DNA of 64,000 bases from Punica granatum. Its lineage: Eukaryota; Streptophyta; Magnoliopsida; Myrtales; Lythraceae. Location of the stretch: assembly GCF_007655135.1 (NCBI RefSeq), contig NC_045131.1:26644001-26708000 (forward strand), read 5' to 3'. Below are positions 58,990 through 64,000 of this stretch, in pieces (the first letter of the stretch is position 1; each line of letters opens with the position of its first letter). The notes under the pieces were generated by a model, which saw only the letters and a program-made list of their open reading frames with translations, ran no database searches and had not been told where the DNA came from. Made by a program: the position numbers and the translations under genes.

Positions 58990-61900
58990 TTTTTCCTTTT
59001 TTTATGATTTTAGAATTAAGGAGAATTAAAATTTAATTTTAATTAATTTTTAATGAACGTGTCGTTAATTTATGAAAAAAATATGAAAAATAATAAATAG
59101 TAAGATAATTTAATATTAAAAATTGAATTGAATTATTAAAAAATGAAAAAAATGAAAAAAATAATAATTATATTGTTAATTTTTATTGTATAATGAGTAG
59201 AATTAAAATTTTAAAAATATAACTCACAAAAGTCAAACAAAGTATGACTTTTCAAAATCAAAGCAGTCGGCTTATTAAACATAAAACACGTAAATTTAAG
59301 TTGAATCAAAATAAAACAGAACAAATGACGAACTACTCGACCAAATCCGATTTGAGTATTTGTTGTTGTGGACGTCACACTCTCTGGATTGTTGAGTACG
59401 CGCGCTTTCGAGCGCGTGGAGTGCACGGGCCAATGGGTGAGTAGTCAAGTTTGGACTCTAGGTCAACGCGGAGGAGTGGACTAGTTCTTTGCGAAACTGG
59501 GCTAGCTTTTCCTTTATGAGGAAGGGGGCCCCTAAGGGGGCCTAAAACTTCAATTTACAAATTTGCCTACCAAAAATGAAATGAAATCCACCACTTTCTT
59601 CACCAAAAAAAAAAAAAAAAACAGAGATTGCCATTATTTCTGCCAATATTTTTCATTTTAACTTAAAAAATCACAACATTTACTTCCGTTCTCATATCTA
59701 TCAATTCATTAATTATGTTGTCAAAATTATTGATGTGACCATTAATGGCGCATATGTGACAGACGATTGTTGGCGTGGATGGCATACCCAAACTTTTTTA
59801 CTTGAAAAATCACATAATTTGATTCAATTTTACATCTACCAAAATATTAATAATTTTAAAAAACCATATAACTTGCTTATGTTTCCACATCTATCAAAAT
59901 ATGGCTTCTTTTAAAAATTACAGGTATTAAAATGTTGTTTCTTTAAATGATTATAAGTTTGAAGTAGGGACTTATATGTTTGTATGTTGATTTAAATGTT
60001 AAAAGAATTTTTAACAGAAAAATGTTAAAACGGTTACAAGCTTGTCATTTGCAAATCAAAAGAATACTCATATTTGTTATCACATTAAGTAATACTAGTT
60101 GTGGAGCCGTGCATTACACAACATTAAACGTGATTGTTTTTCCGCAAATTTTATTATATAAAATATGTGCTATAAGTTTTTAAAAATAGTAATTTACAAT
60201 CAATAATAGTATAATATTAGACATATAAGACTAATGATAATTTAATTTCACGTATAAGATATGAAAAATTACATAAAAGAAGATAACTCAATATAAGTAT
60301 TGAAAAATCCAACGTTATCAAGATAACGCATAAACTGCATGCATGCCCAAAATTGAAGAAATATAATGGTAGCAATATTTTTCAGTCAGATCGATCACAG
60401 TTTATGTGGTACATTCACTGATAGCATATACATAATAAAATATAGATAGTACATTATATCTTTATCTATAATAAAATATGATTTGATTTGCTTTTTGAAA
60501 ATTAAAAATATAACACATCATATCTATAAAAAATAAATCTATATCTATATGTTTAAAAAATTTAGAATTCGTTTATGAAAAAACTCAAAATCCAAGAAAA
60601 TAACAGTCGGTCCTAAAAATCTAAATATATATATTTTAAAAATAAAATTTAAAATAGTTTTTCTAAATAAAAAAATATATGAGGAAGTAATGATCGATCC
60701 CACAAATCTATATTTAGTTGTTTTAAAAATTAATTAGAAAATTCAAAAAATAAAGAAAAAACTCAAAAAATCGAGAAAAGAATAAACGGTCCCACTTATC
60801 TAAATCTGTATATTTTTAAAAATTCAAAATTTTTTTAGGAAATGCTAAAAAATTTGAAAAAATTTCACTCGAAAACGAAGTATTCTGGAACCAACTGGTT
60901 GGGCCCACCTTGATCCTGCTTTCATATATATATATATATATAAAAGAACTTATACATATTTTAATGCAAAAACAATAATCAGAACAAAATAACCATTCCA
61001 ATAGAACTTGTGTCCAACAAATTAAACCATGCCAAAAATTTATAGATGTTAATGTCCACAAATTTGGCTGGAATGATTGTTTAGGCGTGGTTATTATCTT
61101 AGCAATATAATATATCTAAGTTCATATATTACTTAAGGTAAAAATAGATATGGGTACCCCTTTGATTTACTAATGGAAAATTTGTAATTATTCTAACACT
61201 TCTTTTCTGTTAAAAAATATTTTTAACATTCAAATCAATATACAGATATATAAATTCGTAATTCAAACTTATAATCATTTAAAGAAATCATATTTTGATC
61301 GATTTGATTTTGAAAGAATTCATATTTTGGTAGATATGGGAATATAAACAAACTATTTGATTTCTTAAAATTATTGATATTTCGGTAAATGTGAGAAAAG
61401 AAGCAAATTATGTGATTTTTCAGGTTAAAAAGTTTGGGCATGCTATTCAATGTTAGCAGTGGTCTACATATAAGCATCGTCAACGGCAACGTCAGCAATT
61501 TCGACGGCACAATTAACGGATTTATATATCTAGAAATGGAAGCAAATTTTGTGATTTTTCAGGTCAAAAAAATTGGTAGATATGAGAATTTTAGGAAATT
61601 AATTGAATTTTCATGCTTTTAAGTTTTAACCCTAATAAGATCTTGCTTTATTATGGCTCAATAGGCAAAACGTGAACATTCGTCTTAGCGTCATGGGAAT
61701 ATATTTATGGATTGCCAAATGCTATTATACTTACTAACTCGACCCAATTTGTAACATGGAATCGCTATGTGGCCCATACTTACTTAAGTTCTTTTTTTTT
61801 TTTTCGGTGATAAACTTAAGTTCTTTTTGGTTACTTCCTCCTTTCCATTATGGTTTTCTTTGCAATGTTTCACTTCAAAAGAATTCATTTTGGACAATCA

Positions 61901-62208
61901 CCCTATGGGTGTTCCTGTATTTATGCAGTCACCTTTCTCACGACGAATTCGCTTCTATATTAATCACCGTATGACTAATTAGACTATTTCAAAAAGACAA
62001 CCCCAACCATACGGTCTCTAACAAAACATGGGTACTGTATAAAAGACTAAGCGAAATTTTCACTGAGAGGATTGAACATACATTTGAGATTAAAGGTCAG
62101 TGGGAATGTGGTGACTGGTAGACATAAGAAGCATGATTTTTTGCACTGCACATTATTGTTTCTCAACTCTTTTCAACATAAAATTCAGTGTTTTCGAATC
62201 TATTACGT
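58990..62208. other. AT-rich intergenic DNA upstream of the VQ gene
   Basis: No gene. It contains a possible Helitron 3' end (60095) and a TA microsatellite at 60926-60942. The ORFs at 59211-59444, 60816-61061 and 61235-61974 are AT-rich chance frames. Confidence 0.6.
60095..60125 (-). mobile_element. Probable Helitron 3' end
   Basis: On the minus strand, TGTGTAATGCACGGCTCCAC leads to AACTAG|T. The CTAG end and GC-rich short stem fit; the 5' end was not located. Confidence 0.45.
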
Positions 62209-64000
62209 TGTCAGCACCCCGTTTTGATCCACCGTCTTTCTACATTCCTCAATTATTGAGGAAGTCATCTCTGATTATTGCTCGATCCATTCACTAATTT
62301 TGAAATTGAGACATTTCCTTAATTTAACTCCAATTTTGATTTTTTTAGAAAAGAAAGAAAAAAAAGAGAAAAAACTTTGCGGGACATTTTCGGACTTTAC
62401 ATGCATCGATTTGATTTTCAAAATCCGGAATGAATCTTGAGGCCAAAAAAATAAATTTTTGTATAATTTTGATCATTGAATTTTTCAAAATACAAAAGTG
62501 ATCCTAGATTATTTTTCGGATATTCAATTGTTAAAACAAGAATTTCAAAAATAATTGAGCAATTACGATCGACGAGTGTCGAAGGCTTGATATCGATTTT
62601 TATCGAGATTCGATCTCTGTCAATGCGAGTTGAAATTTTCATAGAGCCGATTATTTTTCGAATTTCTTAATTTCAAATTTCTCATTCGAAAAATATTAAA
62701 CGGATACCGAGGAATTGAATTCCGATTGAACGCCCGTACGAATAATAATAATAATAATAATAATAAAAGGACAAAAGAAATTAATCAACTAAGAGGCAGA
62801 GGGGTCGGCCCTATGTGCAAGTGGCCGACTCCCCCTGCCACTTTTCTTCTCTCTGCTTGCTTCTTCTTTCTTTTTTTTTCTTCTTTTCTTTTTTTCTTCC
62901 GCTGCTTCCTCTGCAACTCTGACCTTCACGCAACCTTCACACCTCCACAACAACATCCCATCTCCTTTCACTCGTCCTCTCTCTGTCTCTCGACTCTCTC
63001 TTTCACTCCCTCTCTCGGGTCTCCTCTAGAGCAGCAACAGCAACAGAGACAGCTACACATACCTTCCATGCTTCTTCTTCTTCTTCTTCTTGACAACAAC
63101 TCTGATCTCCCTCTGATCATTTTCTCTTTCTCTCTCGGCAGCCACACCCACTAGCCGCTCTCTCTACTCCTCTCTATTGTCCATCACCTGCAACAACACA
63201 CAGACACACCTCTTCTTCCCTTCTGCTCTTTCTTCCTCTCTCTACCACTGGACTTCATCACCATCATATCTCCATCCTCCTGCTCACCGTGACCATCATC
63301 ACTTTCAAGCCATTTTCTTCTCCTCGCCATCTCAGCCAGCTCCTCCTCCTATTCACTTGGCCCTTAGCCCACAGACACCACCTCCAGCCTCATCTTCATC
63401 TTTTTCATTTTCCTACCTTTGTCATCTCTTCAGTCGCCTTCTTCCTCTCTATGCCATCACCAGACTTCCCTGCCTTCCTTTCCCAATCCATCTCCTTCTC
63501 CTCACCTTCACGACACAACCATCATCATCTTTGCTTCCTCACCCTCTGCTTCCAACTATCACATCGTCCCTTCCTCTCCTTCTTTCTTCTTTTTCTCGAC
63601 TCCATCACCATCCATCACCATCACCGTTTTCACCTCTGTCTCCTCTCCTCCCTACTGCAGTCCACAACTCTTCTCCTCTGCCACATTTTCCTCCTTCCGC
63701 GAGCTGTTGTTCCTTCCCCCGAGGTGCTCCTACTGGCCTCCTCAACTGTTGTTCGCTATTACCTCTTTTCATGGGAAGTTGCCGCTGCCCCCCACTTGCC
63801 GAGTTGCGGAGCTGCTAAGATCCTTCTCTCGAGCTGCTGCTCTGCTGTCCCGACCTATCCTTTGCCTTGCTACTGCTATGGCTAACTCCTCCTTAAGGTC
63901 CTGAGCTACTGAACTACCACTTCCTCATCTGTACCATCATCGTAGTTCTGCTCGATACAAAATGCTTCTTCATAGGTGTCGCACAGGCGTGATTTTTATG
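62209..64000 (+). mobile_element. 5' part of an Ogre/Tat-like Ty3-gypsy LTR
   Basis: It begins TGTCAGCACCCCGTTTTGAT, which fits the TGTC-R-ACCCCGTTT starts of Ogre/Tat LTRs as I recall them. GAGTGTCGAAGGCTTGATAT (62574 onward), an AAT microsatellite (62741-62766), and a >1-kb strongly CT-rich stretch (62835-63960) follow. The window's first 130 bases are also CT-rich and also contain CTTCATAGGT, as at 63967-63976, so this may be the same LTR family as 1-2913. The overlapping long ORFs at 62726-63904 come from pyrimidine richness, which removes stop codons, and are not genes. Confidence 0.5.
62741..62766. repeat. (AAT)n microsatellite
   Basis: About eight AAT units in the LTR. Confidence 0.9.

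Noticed and set aside
62726..63904. Overlapping 142-, 213-, 198- and 161-residue plus-strand frames
   Set aside because: The DNA is more than 80% pyrimidine in long runs, which removes stop codons in all frames. The translations are Ser/Pro/Leu/His low complexity, and two or three frames are open at once.
1..64000. CRISPR arrays, bacterial operons, plastid-DNA insertion, intact tRNA or rRNA genes
   Set aside because: None seen. tRNA-like A and B boxes occur only as SINE heads, without a cloverleaf. The S5 gene is nuclear, with a transit peptide and an intron, not a plastid insertion.

Overview
The window is nuclear DNA of a flowering plant, most likely a eudicot. The evidence is intron-containing genes, a nuclear gene for a plastid ribosomal protein, plant-only families (RALF peptide, VQ-motif protein, LEA protein), and plant transposons of nearly every class in long AT-rich intergenic DNA. 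I cannot name the species. Only four intact-looking protein genes are supported in 64 kb.

Layout. 1-4340 is the 3' part of a long LTR and the leader of an Ogre/Tat-like Ty3-gypsy element. 4341-8141 is AT-rich intergenic DNA with a tRNA-derived SINE at 6077-6260. 8142-11367 is a decayed two-gene PIF/Harbinger transposon. A LEA-type gene lies at 12970-13695 (minus), followed by a SINE with an internal duplication. 15633-19265 holds fragments of two Ty3-gypsy elements in opposite orientations. A foldback Mutator-like MITE with a 9-bp target-site duplication (TSD) is at 22295-22639. The two-exon gene for plastid ribosomal protein S5 (uS5c) is at 23975-26156. Its intron, second exon and downstream DNA were duplicated in tandem; the second copy (about 29081-32215) carries a broken, exon-1-less S5 pseudogene. 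A RALF peptide gene follows at 32930-33262. 34056-38760 contains CACTA relics around two TRIM-type LTR pairs. 38761-55160 is almost all repeats: tandem repeats, SINEs, three further foldback elements with 8/9- or 9/9-bp TSDs, a hAT MITE, a gypsy LTR and Helitron ends. 58036-58821 (minus) is a VQ-motif gene. From 62209 to the end the sequence looks like the 5' half of another Ogre-like LTR.

The four genes do not form a pathway. S5 is a plastid translation housekeeping gene. RALF is a secreted signalling peptide precursor. The VQ protein is a probable nuclear cofactor of WRKY factors and a MAPK substrate. The LEA protein is a probable desiccation or seed protectant.

I found no convincing new enzymatic system. 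The most unusual items are structural: two TRIM LTR pairs in opposite orientations with a 5-bp duplication only at the outermost edges; the tandem duplication that begins almost exactly at the S5 exon 1/intron junction; a SINE with a duplicated core; and foldback elements whose arms are themselves arrays of a short motif. All sequence comparisons were made by eye.
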